Source of the DNA: Variovorax paradoxus
Lineage (GTDB): Bacteria > Pseudomonadota > Gammaproteobacteria > Burkholderiales > Burkholderiaceae_C
Reading direction: 5' to 3'
NCBI RefSeq assembly: GCF_030815855.1
Contig: NZ_JAUSXG010000001.1
Location: 992,001-1,056,000 of the forward strand
DNA: 64,000 nt
Below the pieces are notes generated by a model, which worked only from the letters and a program-made list of their open reading frames with translations, searched no databases and was not told the DNA's origin. Shown here in pieces: positions 1-8,641 of this stretch. The position numbers and the translations under genes are program-made. Within the stretch, counting starts at the first letter, position 1; every line of letters begins with the position of its first letter.

Positions 1-1
1 G

Positions 2-634
2 ACCACCGGCCCGCAGCGTCTTCTCTACGGTGGCGTGGCGGGCGCAGTGATGGCGGCCATTCCCTGGCCGCTCGACCTCATGACGCGTGGGCTGGCGGGC
101 TGGTGCGTGAGTGCCGCGGTCTACCTCGTGCTCACATGGTGGCTGGCCCACACTTTCGATGCGCAGCGAACCCGCGAGCGCGCGCAGTCGCTGGACCAGC
201 CCAACCTGGTGATCCTCGTGTCGATGCTGGTCGCGATCGGTGCGAGCGTGGTCGCCATCGCGATGCTGCTTCAGCAGGTCAAGCTGATGAGCGGGCCGGC
301 GCGCGCCGGGCACATTGCGCTCGGGGTGATGGCGCTCGCGGGCTCGTGGCTCATGATGCACACGATCTACGCCTTTCACTACGCGCACCGTTACTACATC
401 GACCAGCGCGACGGCGCGCCCGACGGTGGGCTGGATTTTCCGGGCAAGGACGAGCCAGACTATTTCGACTTTTTGTACTACGCCTACGTGGTCGGCATGA
501 CCTCGCAAGTGTCGGACGTGCAGGCCACCTCGCGCGAGATGCGGCGCATCACGCTGGTGCACAGCGTGCTCGCCTTTGCATTCAACATGCTGGTGCTCGC
601 GCTGTCGGTCAACGTGGTCGCGGCGGCGATGTAG
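2..634 (+). CDS. DUF1345 family inner-membrane protein (5' end outside window)
   Basis: This is an integral membrane protein of the DUF1345 family, whose function is unknown. The frame is open from base 2, so the N-terminus lies outside the window; the first in-frame start visible (GTG at 35) is probably internal. Several hydrophobic segments are visible, including ones around residues 19-37, 57-79, 93-115 and 175-198 when counted from base 35. Between the last two lies an acidic stretch, [18 protein letters not shown], which resembles the conserved block of this family. The last 26 bases overlap the 3' end of the convergent DMT transporter gene. Confidence 0.8.
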   Translation, partial: TTGPQRLLYGGVAGAVMAAIPWPLDLMTRGLAGWCVSAAVYLVLTWWLAHTFDAQRTRERAQSLDQPNLVILVSMLVAIGASVVAIAMLLQQVKLMSGPARAGHIALGVMALAGSWLMMHTIYAFHYAHRYYIDQRDGAPDGGLDFPGKDEPDYFDFLYYAYVVGMTSQVSDVQATSREMRRITLVHSVLAFAFNMLVLALSVNVVAAAM

Positions 635-1580
635 CGGCCGCCGAGCCAGCGCCCGGCCAGAGCTTCACGAGGCCCGTGGACAGCGCCACGCCGCAGACGA
701 TGACGGCCGCGCAGATCAGCATCCACTGCGTGATGCTTTCGCCGAGAAACACCGCGCCGTAGAACACCGCGAACACCGGCACCAGGAAAGTCACCGTCAG
801 TGCGCGCGCCGGTCCCGCATTGGCGATGAGCCGGAAGAACAGGATGTAGGCCAGGCCGGTGCAGGCAATGCCGAGCGCCAGCAACGCGAGCCATGCGCGC
901 AGGCTGGGCATTTGCGTGGGCCAGAACCACAGCGCGGGAAGCGCGAGGAACAGCGTGGCGCCGATCTGGCTGCCGGTGGCCGTGGCCAGCGCGGGCACGC
1001 CGCCCAAGTAGCGCCGCGTGGCGCTGGCCGCCACGCCATAGCTAGCGCAGGCGCCGAGGCAGGCCAGCACGGCCCACAGCGCGGCATTGCCGCCCGCATC
1101 GGCATGCAGGCCCGCGCTGCGGCTCGCCAGCATCGCGACGCCCGCAAAGCCGATGATCAGCCCGACGATGCGCGATGCGTCCGGGCGGTCGCGGAACCAG
1201 GCCCACGCCACCAGTGCGCCGAACATCGGCACCGTGGCGTTGAGCACCGCGGCCAGGCCGCTGTTGATGGTGAGCAGCGCGAAGCAGAACAATGCGAACG
1301 GAATACCCGAATTCAGCACGCCGATGGCCATCGAGGCCTTCCAGTGCTGCGCCAGCGCCGCGCCGTGGCCGCGCATGAACAGCAGCGGCAACAGGAACAG
1401 CGTGGCAACGCTGACGCGCACCGCGGCCGCAGGCAAGGCACCGAACTCGGCGGCGCCGATGCGCATGAAAAGAAAAGACGCTCCCCAGAGTGCGCCGAGC
1501 AGCACGAGGTCGATGAGCCAGGCCTTGGGCTTCGGCGCGTCGGCGGCTGGGGTGTTGTCTTTCGTTGTTGTTGTACTCAT
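609..1580 (-). CDS. EamA/DMT superfamily transporter
   Basis: This is a ten-helix drug/metabolite transporter of the EamA family, probably exporting a small metabolite across the inner membrane; the substrate cannot be read from sequence. After a short Thr-rich cytoplasmic start, two EamA repeats follow, the first opening with [16 protein letters not shown] and the second around residue 165. At 323 residues it is a normal length for the family. The ATG at 1580 is the natural start, directly followed by the polar leader. The gene converges on the DUF1345 gene and overlaps its end by 26 bases. Its upstream neighbours on the same strand are ogt and the Ada/AlkA gene, about 38 bases away. Confidence 0.9.
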   Translation of the reverse strand: MSTTTTKDNTPAADAPKPKAWLIDLVLLGALWGASFLFMRIGAAEFGALPAAAVRVSVATLFLLPLLFMRGHGAALAQHWKASMAIGVLNSGIPFALFCFALLTINSGLAAVLNATVPMFGALVAWAWFRDRPDASRIVGLIIGFAGVAMLASRSAGLHADAGGNAALWAVLACLGACASYGVAASATRRYLGGVPALATATGSQIGATLFLALPALWFWPTQMPSLRAWLALLALGIACTGLAYILFFRLIANAGPARALTVTFLVPVFAVFYGAVFLGESITQWMLICAAVIVCGVALSTGLVKLWPGAGSAAATSPPRPR

Positions 1581-1618
1581 ACGTTCTTTCGATCAGTGCG
1601 CGCAGCCGGCGCCGAGCT

Positions 1619-2113
1619 CTATTTCGCCTCGAGTTCCAGCAGGGCGGTCTTGCGGTGAAGCCCGCCAGCGTAACCGGTCAGCGAGCCGTTCGCGCCGAGC
1701 ACGCGATGGCAGGGCACGATCACGCTGATCGGGTTGCGCCCCACGGCCGCACCCACCGCGCGCACCGCGGCCGGATTGCCCACGTTTGCGCTCAATGCGC
1801 CGTAGCTCAGGGTCTCGCCCACCGGAATGGCCAGCAGTGCCTGCCACACGCTCTGCTGGAACGCGGTGCCGTGCGACAGGTCGAGCTTCACGTCGAAGGT
1901 GCCGCGCTTGCCGGCGAAATAATCGCGCAACTGCGCGCCGGCTTCGACGAGTGCGGGATGGTCGTCTTTGGTCTGCCAGCCCGTCGTGTCGGGCCAGTGG
2001 CGCTGCTGGTCGAACCAGACGCCTGCCAGGCCTTCGTCGGTGGCCGCCATCGTGATGCCGCCGAGCGGCGTGTCGATGTGCGATGTGTAGATGACTTTGC
2101 TCTTGAACTTCAT
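1619..2113 (-). CDS. ogt: Methylated-DNA--[protein]-cysteine S-methyltransferase (Ogt type)
   Basis: This suicide repair enzyme transfers the alkyl group from O6-alkylguanine or O4-alkylthymine in DNA to its own cysteine. The acceptor is Cys135 in the family signature IVPCHRV, and the DNA-binding helix-turn-helix lies just before it (residues about 85-125, with the conserved GETLSYGALS turn). At 164 residues it is the short form without an Ada-like regulatory N-terminus. It begins 6 bases after the stop of the upstream Ada/AlkA fusion gene, so the two are almost certainly co-transcribed and together cover O6-alkylguanine and N3-alkyladenine repair. Confidence 0.95.
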   Translation of the reverse strand: MKFKSKVIYTSHIDTPLGGITMAATDEGLAGVWFDQQRHWPDTTGWQTKDDHPALVEAGAQLRDYFAGKRGTFDVKLDLSHGTAFQQSVWQALLAIPVGETLSYGALSANVGNPAAVRAVGAAVGRNPISVIVPCHRVLGANGSLTGYAGGLHRKTALLELEAK

Positions 2114-2119
2114 GACATT

Positions 2120-3715
2120 TCAGGTTGCGAGGCCTGCCGTTGTGATGTTGCTGGAAGCTTCTGCCCCGGATGAGTCCGAGGCTGTAGCCGGTGAAGGTGA
2201 AGGCGCATGCCATGCGCGCAGCACCGCATAGCTGCGCCAGGGCCGCCATGCCTGCGATGCCTCGCTGGCTGCGCGGGCGGTGGTCACGCCCAGTGCTTTC
2301 TGCAGCGCGATGTCGCCCGCGGGAAACGCATCGGGCCAGCGCAGCGCGCGCATCGCGATGTACTGCGCGGTCCAGGCGCCGATGCCGGGCAACTCCTGCA
2401 GCGCGGCAATGGTCGAAGGCACGTCGGCGCCCGCATGCAGCGGCAGCTTGCCGGAGGCGACTTCCCGGGCAATGGCCTGCAGCGCGGCTTGCCGCTGGCG
2501 CACGATGCCGAGCTGCCCAAGCGCGTCGCCGCTCGCCGCTGCCACGGCTGCAGGTGTGGGAAACAGCCGGTCCAGGCCCTCGATGGGCGTAGCGATGGGT
2601 TCGCCGAATGCCGCGACCAGCCGTGAGCCCAGCGTGCGCGCCGCAGCCACCGTGATCTGCTGGCCCAGCACCGCACGCACCGCGAGCTCGAAGCCGTCGA
2701 CCGTGCCCGGCACACGCAGTCCGTCGCCGTGCGGAAAGGCGTCGTGCAGCGCGGCGTTGATCGCCATCGGCTCGGCGTCGAGGTCGAGCATGGCGCGCGC
2801 GCGGCTGATCACGATCGGCAGGACGGCGGCGAGTGAATCGCTGACCGAGAGCAGCATCTGCTCGCGCTCCATGTCGAAGCGAAGCTGCAGCCATCCGGCG
2901 TGTGTCTGGGCGCCTTGCTGCACGCGCAGTGTGCGGGCCAGCCGCACATACGTGGGCGTGCTGCCTTTGACGGGCTCCTTGCCGTCGGCCGTGAACGCAA
3001 GCTCGACGCCGCGCAGCGCACGGCGCGCAAAGAAGCCGAGCATCGCGTTCACGTCATACGGCGGGCGAAAGCCCAGGCGCACTTCGATGGCCTTGCCTTC
3101 GCCGCCCTCGGCGCCGCCCGCGCGCCGCAGCGCACTCGGGTTCAGGCCGTAATGCTCAAGGAAAGCGGCATTGAAGCGGCGCACGCTCGCAAAGCCGCTG
3201 GCCAGGGCCACCTGCGTCATCGGCAGCCGCGTATCGGCAATCAATTGCTTGGCGGCCAGCAGGCGCCGCGTCTGCAGATATTGCAAGGGCGAGACGCCGA
3301 ACTGCGCTTCGAAGATGCGCCGCAGATGGCGGTCGCTCACGCCGAGCCGCGCGGCGATCTGCGCGGCACCCGGACCTTCTTCGGCCCACGCATCGGGCTC
3401 GTCGATGAGGCGCGCGGCCTGCAGCGCGAGAATGCGCGAGGCATCTTCGGTGGACCAGCTCGCGGCGCGCGGTGCCAGTTCGGGCCGGCAGCGCAGGCAG
3501 GGGCGAAAGCCTTCCGCCTCCGCCTGCGCCGCATGGCGGAAGAACCGGCAGTTCTCGCGCCGCGGCAGCTTCACGCGGCAGACCGGCCGGCAGTAGATGC
3601 CGGTGGAGGTCACCGCGGTGAAGAACGAGCCGTCGAAGCGCGCGTCGTGCGTCTTCATTGCCAGGTAGCAGGCATCGCTCTCGAGCGCTTCGGTGGAGGC
3701 ATGTGTGGAAGGCAT
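2120..3715 (-). CDS. alkA: Ada-type regulator fused to AlkA 3-methyladenine DNA glycosylase
   Basis: This is a three-part alkylation-response protein. Residues about 10-80 form the Ada zinc domain: Cys42, Cys46, Cys73 and Cys76 have exactly the spacing of the zinc and methyl-acceptor cysteines of E. coli Ada (38, 42, 69, 72). Residues about 90-200 are an AraC-type DNA-binding domain (SDRHLRRIFEAQFGVSP). The rest is an AlkA-type glycosylase, with a helix-hairpin-helix LPGIGAWTAQYIAMRA and the catalytic Asp in PAGDIALQKAL. The Ada O6-methyltransferase domain is absent here and is supplied by the adjacent ogt. I chose the ATG at 3715; a TTG two codons upstream is possible. The last roughly 25 residues are low-complexity. 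Confidence 0.93.
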   Translation of the reverse strand: MPSTHASTEALESDACYLAMKTHDARFDGSFFTAVTSTGIYCRPVCRVKLPRRENCRFFRHAAQAEAEGFRPCLRCRPELAPRAASWSTEDASRILALQAARLIDEPDAWAEEGPGAAQIAARLGVSDRHLRRIFEAQFGVSPLQYLQTRRLLAAKQLIADTRLPMTQVALASGFASVRRFNAAFLEHYGLNPSALRRAGGAEGGEGKAIEVRLGFRPPYDVNAMLGFFARRALRGVELAFTADGKEPVKGSTPTYVRLARTLRVQQGAQTHAGWLQLRFDMEREQMLLSVSDSLAAVLPIVISRARAMLDLDAEPMAINAALHDAFPHGDGLRVPGTVDGFELAVRAVLGQQITVAAARTLGSRLVAAFGEPIATPIEGLDRLFPTPAAVAAASGDALGQLGIVRQRQAALQAIAREVASGKLPLHAGADVPSTIAALQELPGIGAWTAQYIAMRALRWPDAFPAGDIALQKALGVTTARAASEASQAWRPWRSYAVLRAWHAPSPSPATASDSSGAEASSNITTAGLAT

Positions 3716-3826
3716 GGGCAAATGATACGGTTTCGACTCGTTTCAACTGGCCGTTTTCGGACATGTGGGCACGAGACTGCTTGCCTACAATGGCTCGGTC
3801 TTTAGAACTACAGGGAATGCCTTCTC

Positions 3827-5209
3827 ATGCAACTCAGTGCGTCGATTTTCAAGGCCTATGACATTCGGGGCGTGGTGCCCGTCACGCTCGATGCCGAGGT
3901 CGCCGAAGCGCTCGGCCGGGCTTTCGGCAGCGCCGCCCGAGCCGCCGGTGAAAAAACCGTGGCCGTGGGCCGCGACGGCCGCCTGTCGGGCCCTGCGCTC
4001 GCCGAAGCACTGATCAAGGGTCTTGTGGCCACTGGCGTCGAGGTCATTAATGTCGGGGCCGTGACCACGCCCATGCTGTACTTTGCGGCGCACACGCTGT
4101 CGAGCAGCGGTATCCAGGTCACGGGCAGCCACAACCCCAAGGACTACAACGGCTTCAAGATGGTGCTGGCCGGCCGCGCCATCTACGGCGACGAGATCCA
4201 GGGCCTGCGCAAGGTGATGGAAGAGGGCACCGCCAAGCTGGCACCCGGCGGCAGCGTGCGCAATGTCGATGTGACCGATGCCTATGTGAAGCGCATCGTC
4301 GGCGACATCAAGCTGGCGCGTCCGCTCAAGATCGTGGTCGATTCGGGCAACGGCATCGCGGGCGCTTCGGCTCCCGCCATCTTCCGGGCCATCGGCTGCG
4401 AGGTGAGCGAGCTGTTCAGCGAGGTCGACGGCGACTTTCCCAACCACCACCCCGATCCGAGCCGGCCCGAGAACCTCAAGGACCTGATGGCCGCACTGGC
4501 CACCGGCGACGCGGAACTGGGCCTCGCCTTCGACGGAGACGGCGACCGGCTGGGCATCGTCACGAAAGACGGCCAGAACATCTTCCCCGATCGCCAGATG
4601 CAGCTCTTTGCACAAGACGTGCTCTCGCGCGTGCCGGGCGGCACCATCGTGTACGACGTGAAGTGCTCGCAGCGCCTGGCGCCGGCCATCGAGGCGGCGG
4701 GCGGCAAGCCGATGATCTTCAAGACCGGCCATTCGCTGATCAAGGCCAAGATGAAGGAAATCGATTCGCCGCTCGGCGGCGAAATGAGCGGCCACATCTT
4801 CTTCAAGGAGCGCTGGTTCGGCTTCGACGACGGCACCTATGCGGGCTGCCGCCTGCTCGAGATATTGAGCAAGACGCCCAACGCGAGCGACACGCTCAAC
4901 GCGCTGCCCACGAGCTTCTCGACACCCGAACTCAACGTGAAGTGCGCCGAAGGCGAGCCGCACGCGGTGGTCGACAAGCTGGTGGCAGGTGCGAGCTTCG
5001 CGGCGCCCGCCGTGGTCTCGACCATCGACGGCCTGCGCGTCGACTGGCCCGATGGCTTCGGCCTGATTCGCGCTTCGAACACCACGCCGGTGCTGGTGCT
5101 GCGCTTCGAAGGCCAGACCGATGCGGCGCTGAAGCGCATCGAAGCCGAAATGCTCGCGCTCCTCAGAACCGTCAAGGCTGACGCGACGCTGGCCGAAGCG
5201 TCGCACTGA
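3827..5209 (+). CDS. algC: Phosphomannomutase/phosphoglucomutase
   Basis: This cytoplasmic enzyme interconverts hexose-6- and hexose-1-phosphates (mannose and/or glucose), supplying nucleotide sugars for LPS and exopolysaccharide. The phosphoserine is Ser101 in the active-site loop TGSHNPKDYNGFK. The magnesium loop FDGDGDR lies near residue 240, the sugar-binding GEMSGH motif near residue 318, and the phosphate-binding RASNTTP motif near the C-terminus. At 460 residues it matches the AlgC/ManB family. A TACAAT hexamer at 3786-3791 could be its -10 box, but I see no convincing -35. The stop codon is 5 bases before waaA, so the two envelope-sugar genes probably form an operon. Confidence 0.93.
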   Translation: MQLSASIFKAYDIRGVVPVTLDAEVAEALGRAFGSAARAAGEKTVAVGRDGRLSGPALAEALIKGLVATGVEVINVGAVTTPMLYFAAHTLSSSGIQVTGSHNPKDYNGFKMVLAGRAIYGDEIQGLRKVMEEGTAKLAPGGSVRNVDVTDAYVKRIVGDIKLARPLKIVVDSGNGIAGASAPAIFRAIGCEVSELFSEVDGDFPNHHPDPSRPENLKDLMAALATGDAELGLAFDGDGDRLGIVTKDGQNIFPDRQMQLFAQDVLSRVPGGTIVYDVKCSQRLAPAIEAAGGKPMIFKTGHSLIKAKMKEIDSPLGGEMSGHIFFKERWFGFDDGTYAGCRLLEILSKTPNASDTLNALPTSFSTPELNVKCAEGEPHAVVDKLVAGASFAAPAVVSTIDGLRVDWPDGFGLIRASNTTPVLVLRFEGQTDAALKRIEAEMLALLRTVKADATLAEASH

Positions 5210-5214
5210 ACCCC

Positions 5215-6597
5215 GTGCGATCGCTGCTGCTGCGCCTCTACGGCGTTTTCACCTCCGTTGTGCAACCGCTGGTTCGCCGCAAGCTGCGGCACCGCGCGGT
5301 GGCCGAGCCCGGCTATGGCGTCGCCGTCGAGGAACGCTTCGGCACCTACGACGACGCAACCACCGGCGAGGGCCAGTGCTGGGTGCATGCGGTCTCGCTC
5401 GGCGAAACGCGCGCGGCCGCGATCCTGATTGCGGAGTTGCGGCGGCAGTATCCGGGCATCCCGATCCTGCTCACGCACGGCACCGCCACCGGCCGCGAAG
5501 AAGGCGCCAAGCTGCTCGAACCGGGCGACACGCAGGTCTGGCAGCCGTGGGACACGCCGGGCGCGGTGGCGCGCTTTCTCGACCGCTTTCAGCCGCGCAT
5601 CGGCGTGCTGATGGAAACCGAGGTCTGGCCCGAGATGGCTGCCGCGTGTGCCGAGCGCCGCATTCCGCTGGTGCTCGCCAATGCGCGGCTCAACGAGAAA
5701 TCGCTGGCTGCGGCCGAACGCCTGGGCTGGCTCGCGCGGCCCGCGTATTCGGCGCTGGCCGCCGTGTGGGCGCAGACCGAGGCCGATGCGCATCGGCTCG
5801 TGTCCCTCGGCGCCAAGGTGGCCGGCATCTACGGCAACCTCAAGTTCGATGCCTCGCCCGACGTGCGCCAGCTCTCGGCGGCCGTGGCGCTGCGCGAGCG
5901 GCTGCCCAAGCCCATGGTGGTGCTCGCGAGCTCGCGCGACGGCGAGGAGCGCATGCTGCTCGACGTGCTCAAGCGCTTCGGGGCCACGTCGCCGGTGCCG
6001 CCGGAGCAGGGGGCGGTTCGTTCGATTGCCAAGCGCGTGCACGACGTGCAATGGATGATCGTGCCGCGCCATCCGCAGCGCTTCGACGAGGTGGCCGCGC
6101 TGATCGAATCGCAGGGCTTTGCCGTGGCGCGCCGCAGCGCCGCCGGTGAGCCGACCGACGCCGAGATATGGCTCGGCGATTCGCTCGGCGAGATGGCGCT
6201 TTACTACGGCCTGGCCGACGTCGCGCTGCTCGGTGGAAGCTTCGAGCCGCTGGGCGGCCAGAACCTCATCGAGCCCGCCGCCTGCGGTTGTCCGGTGGTC
6301 ATGGGCCCTTCGACCTTCAATTTCGCCGAAGCCGCGCAGCTGTCGCTCGCAGCCGGTGCCTCGCTGCGCGTCGAGACCATGGAGCAGGCGGTGACCGCGG
6401 CGCTCAAGCTGGTCGAGAACCCCGAGCGCCGCGCCGCCATGGCGCAGGCCGCGCTGGCTTTTTCGTCGTCGAATCGCGGGGCGGCCGAACGCACGGCCGC
6501 GGCGGTGCTGGCCATTGCGCAGGCTGCGGACCCGGTGGCGTCGGAACACGCGCCGCTCGAAAGCGAAGCGCCGCGCGCCGAACCCACACTCGACTGA
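5215..6597 (+). CDS. waaA: 3-deoxy-D-manno-octulosonic acid transferase (KDO transferase)
   Basis: This inner-membrane-associated glycosyltransferase (GT30) adds KDO to lipid IV-A, the first step of LPS core assembly. Recognisable elements are an N-terminal hydrophobic anchor, the WVHAVSLGETRAA block (about residues 58-70), METEVWPEM (about 135), and the C-terminal LLGGSFEPLGGQNLIEPA sugar-nucleotide binding block (about 338-355). The start is a GTG at 5215, just after the stop of the phosphomannomutase gene. At 460 residues it is slightly longer than average, with a low-complexity acidic/Ala tail. It converges on tolC across a hairpin-rich repeat. Confidence 0.94.
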   Translation: MRSLLLRLYGVFTSVVQPLVRRKLRHRAVAEPGYGVAVEERFGTYDDATTGEGQCWVHAVSLGETRAAAILIAELRRQYPGIPILLTHGTATGREEGAKLLEPGDTQVWQPWDTPGAVARFLDRFQPRIGVLMETEVWPEMAAACAERRIPLVLANARLNEKSLAAAERLGWLARPAYSALAAVWAQTEADAHRLVSLGAKVAGIYGNLKFDASPDVRQLSAAVALRERLPKPMVVLASSRDGEERMLLDVLKRFGATSPVPPEQGAVRSIAKRVHDVQWMIVPRHPQRFDEVAALIESQGFAVARRSAAGEPTDAEIWLGDSLGEMALYYGLADVALLGGSFEPLGGQNLIEPAACGCPVVMGPSTFNFAEAAQLSLAAGASLRVETMEQAVTAALKLVENPERRAAMAQAALAFSSSNRGAAERTAAAVLAIAQAADPVASEHAPLESEAPRAEPTLD

Positions 6598-6609
6598 GTG
6601 TGCGTGGCT

Positions 6610-6717
6610 CCTTCCCCCGCTGGGGGAAGGCTGGGATGGGGGCGAGCGCCCAACGAACGCCATGATCGGGCCGAGGCCGTCGTGCCCCCACCCCGGCCCT
6701 CCCCCGGGAGGGGAGGG
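6610..6717. repeat. Composite hairpin repeat between waaA and tolC
   Basis: Two strong GC-rich hairpins are nested in a larger inverted repeat. Hairpin one is 6610-6630, with a 9-bp stem CCTTCCCCC/GGGGGAAGG. Hairpin two is 6697-6717, with an 8-bp stem CCCTCCCC/GGGGAGGG. Between them, 6631-6643 and about 6684-6696 pair at 11 of 13 positions, so the roughly 108-bp unit could fold as a cruciform-like structure. It sits between converging genes and probably also ends transcription from both sides, although neither hairpin has a T-run. From memory, similar C-rich/G-rich hairpins are a common dispersed intergenic repeat in Burkholderiales. Confidence 0.75.
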
Positions 6718-6725
6718 AGAAATCC

Positions 6726-8267
6726 TCAGCGCACCGGCGGATTGAGGATCACCGGCGGCACCGGCGTCGACGGCATCGTCGGCGCCGGCGGATTGAACGG
6801 CGGCACCGGCACCGGCGGCACCACGGGAATGCTCGGCGGGGTGACCGGCACTGTGGAAGGCGATGTCTGCGGACGCTCGCCGAGCGCGGGCTGCGAAGGC
6901 GTGCCTCCGTTCTTCGCCAGCGTCGCATTGATCGCGTTCATGTCTTCCACCGTCAGCGTGCCGTTGGCCTGGCGCAGCTTCAGGTTGCCCAGGAGCACGT
7001 TGTAGCGCGCCTGCGCGAGGTCGCGCTTGGTCTGGAACAGCTGGCTCTGCGAATTGAGCACGTCGATGTTGATGCGCACGCCCACCTGGTAGCCGAGCCG
7101 GTTGGCATCGAGCGCGCTCTGGCTCGAGGCCTCGGCCGCTTCGAGGGCCTTGACCTGGCCCGCACCGGACACCAGCCCGAGATAGGCCGCGCGCGTGGCC
7201 TGCGCCACGCTGCGCCGGGTGCCTTCGAGCACGCTGCGCGACTGGTCTTCGAGCGCCAGCGTTTCCTTGATGCGGTTCTCGGTGGCAAAGCCCGCGAAGA
7301 GCGGCATGTTGAACACCACGCCCACCGACGCGGCATCGATGCGCGTGCCCACGGTGCTGGTGCTGGTGCCGTGCGGATTGCGCGTGATGTTGTAACCCAG
7401 GTTGGCGTCCAGCGTGGGCTTGTGGCCGGCTTCGGCCTTGCGGATTTCCAGGCCCGCGACGTCGAGGCCGAGCCGCGCCTGGCGGATGGAGGGGTGTGCT
7501 TCCTCGGCCTGCGCCACCCAGGCTTCGATGTTGGCCGGCATGGCCGTCGGCAACACCACGGGCTGCGACAGCGGCACCGGCACGCTGCCGGGGCGGCCGA
7601 CCAGCTGGTCGAGGATGATCTTCTTCACCTGCAGGTCGTTCTCGGCGGCAATCTCTTGCGCAATCACGAGGTCGTAGCGGGCCTGGGCTTCGCGCGTGTC
7701 GGTGATGGTGGAGGTGCCGACCTCGAAGTTGCGCTTGGCCGATGCGAGCTGCTCGGCCACGGCCACCTTTTGCGCGCGCACCAGCGTCAGGCTGTCCTGG
7801 CTCGCGAGCACGTCGAAATACGCCTGGCTCACGCGAACGATCAGGTCCTGCTCGGCCGCGGTGAGCACCGCCTCGGCAATCTCGGCCTGCCGCTTGCCCT
7901 GCTCGTAGGTGGCCCAGTTGGCGGGCCGGTAGATCGGCTGCGTGGCGTTGATGCCGACGTTCTGCGTGGTGAAGTCGCGCGGCGTGCTCGTTCCGCGGCC
8001 GGGGCCGGTGAGCGTGTCGATGTCGAGGTTGTTGCGCGTGGCGCCGGCCGTGAGCCCCACGGCGGGAAGGATGCCAGCCTTGGCCTGGGCGGCGCGCGCC
8101 ACGTTCGCGTCGTACTGGGCCCGCGCACCCTGGTACGTGGCATCGAAGCCGCGTGCGGATTCGTAGAGTTCGTTCAGTGTCTGGCCTTGGGCCGGCAGTG
8201 CGAGCAGGGTGGCAAAAAGGCTTGCGAGCGCTGCGGAAAGAGGCAAAAGCCTGGGCCGTGGAGGCAT
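6726..8267 (-). CDS. tolC: TolC family outer-membrane efflux protein
   Basis: This outer-membrane channel subunit of tripartite efflux or type I secretion is expected to act as a trimer with periplasmic adaptors. A signal peptide is clear (cleavage near LPAQGQ, about residue 29), followed by TLNELYESARGFDATYQGAR, the characteristic start of TolC proteins. Two internally similar helical/strand halves follow (residues about 30-235 and 245-455). The last 45 or so residues are an unusual Pro/Val-rich tail (VPVTPPSIPVVPPVPVPP and onward) beyond the conserved fold. It belongs to a same-strand group with rhodanese and pcm genes and converges on waaA. Confidence 0.93.
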   Translation of the reverse strand: MPPRPRLLPLSAALASLFATLLALPAQGQTLNELYESARGFDATYQGARAQYDANVARAAQAKAGILPAVGLTAGATRNNLDIDTLTGPGRGTSTPRDFTTQNVGINATQPIYRPANWATYEQGKRQAEIAEAVLTAAEQDLIVRVSQAYFDVLASQDSLTLVRAQKVAVAEQLASAKRNFEVGTSTITDTREAQARYDLVIAQEIAAENDLQVKKIILDQLVGRPGSVPVPLSQPVVLPTAMPANIEAWVAQAEEAHPSIRQARLGLDVAGLEIRKAEAGHKPTLDANLGYNITRNPHGTSTSTVGTRIDAASVGVVFNMPLFAGFATENRIKETLALEDQSRSVLEGTRRSVAQATRAAYLGLVSGAGQVKALEAAEASSQSALDANRLGYQVGVRINIDVLNSQSQLFQTKRDLAQARYNVLLGNLKLRQANGTLTVEDMNAINATLAKNGGTPSQPALGERPQTSPSTVPVTPPSIPVVPPVPVPPFNPPAPTMPSTPVPPVILNPPVR

Positions 8268-8288
8268 TGAACGTCCTTGAAGAAAGAA

Positions 8289-8627
8289 TCAGTAGCGCGG
8301 CACGGCGGGGTCGTGCTGTGCGGACCAGGCGTCGATGCCGCCGGCCACGTTGGCCAGTTCGGCAAAGCCGTTCTGGTTCAGAAAGGCAGCCACGCGCTGG
8401 CTGCGTGCGCCGTGATGGCAGAGGCACGCAATGCGCTGGCCCTCGCCGAGCTCGGCAAGCCGGGCCGGAATTTCGTTCATCGGAATGGCGACCAGCGTGA
8501 AGCCCTGGGGGGCGACGCTCGCCGTCTGCAGCTCCCAGGGTTCGCGCACGTCGAGCAGCACGGGCGCCGCATCGGGGTTTTGCGCAAACCAGGCGGCCAG
8601 GTCGGAGGGGCGGACTTGATCGATCAT
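8289..8627 (-). CDS. Rhodanese-like domain protein
   Basis: This is a single-domain rhodanese of 112 residues, likely a cytoplasmic persulfide-handling sulfurtransferase. The domain opens with LLDVREPWE and carries a potential catalytic cysteine, Cys70, in the loop CHHGARSQRVA. The start is taken as ATG 8627, since upstream in-frame residues run into the pcm gene and do not resemble the family. The gene lies between pcm (14 bases upstream) and tolC (21 bases downstream) on the same strand, an arrangement I recall as conserved in Burkholderiales. Physiological sulfur acceptor is unknown. Confidence 0.9.
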   Translation of the reverse strand: MIDQVRPSDLAAWFAQNPDAAPVLLDVREPWELQTASVAPQGFTLVAIPMNEIPARLAELGEGQRIACLCHHGARSQRVAAFLNQNGFAELANVAGGIDAWSAQHDPAVPRY

Positions 8628-8641
8628 TCGAAAGCGTCCGT

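Noticed and set aside
3786..3791. TACAAT as a sure -10 box of the phosphomannomutase gene
   Set aside because: No -35 hexamer at proper spacing; kept only as a remark in that gene's entry.
4837..8427. Very long open frame (1196 codons) on the minus strand across waaA and tolC
   Set aside because: It runs antisense to waaA and in another frame of tolC; composition is Arg/Pro/Ala/His-rich with no family resemblance, as expected of GC-rich shadow frames.
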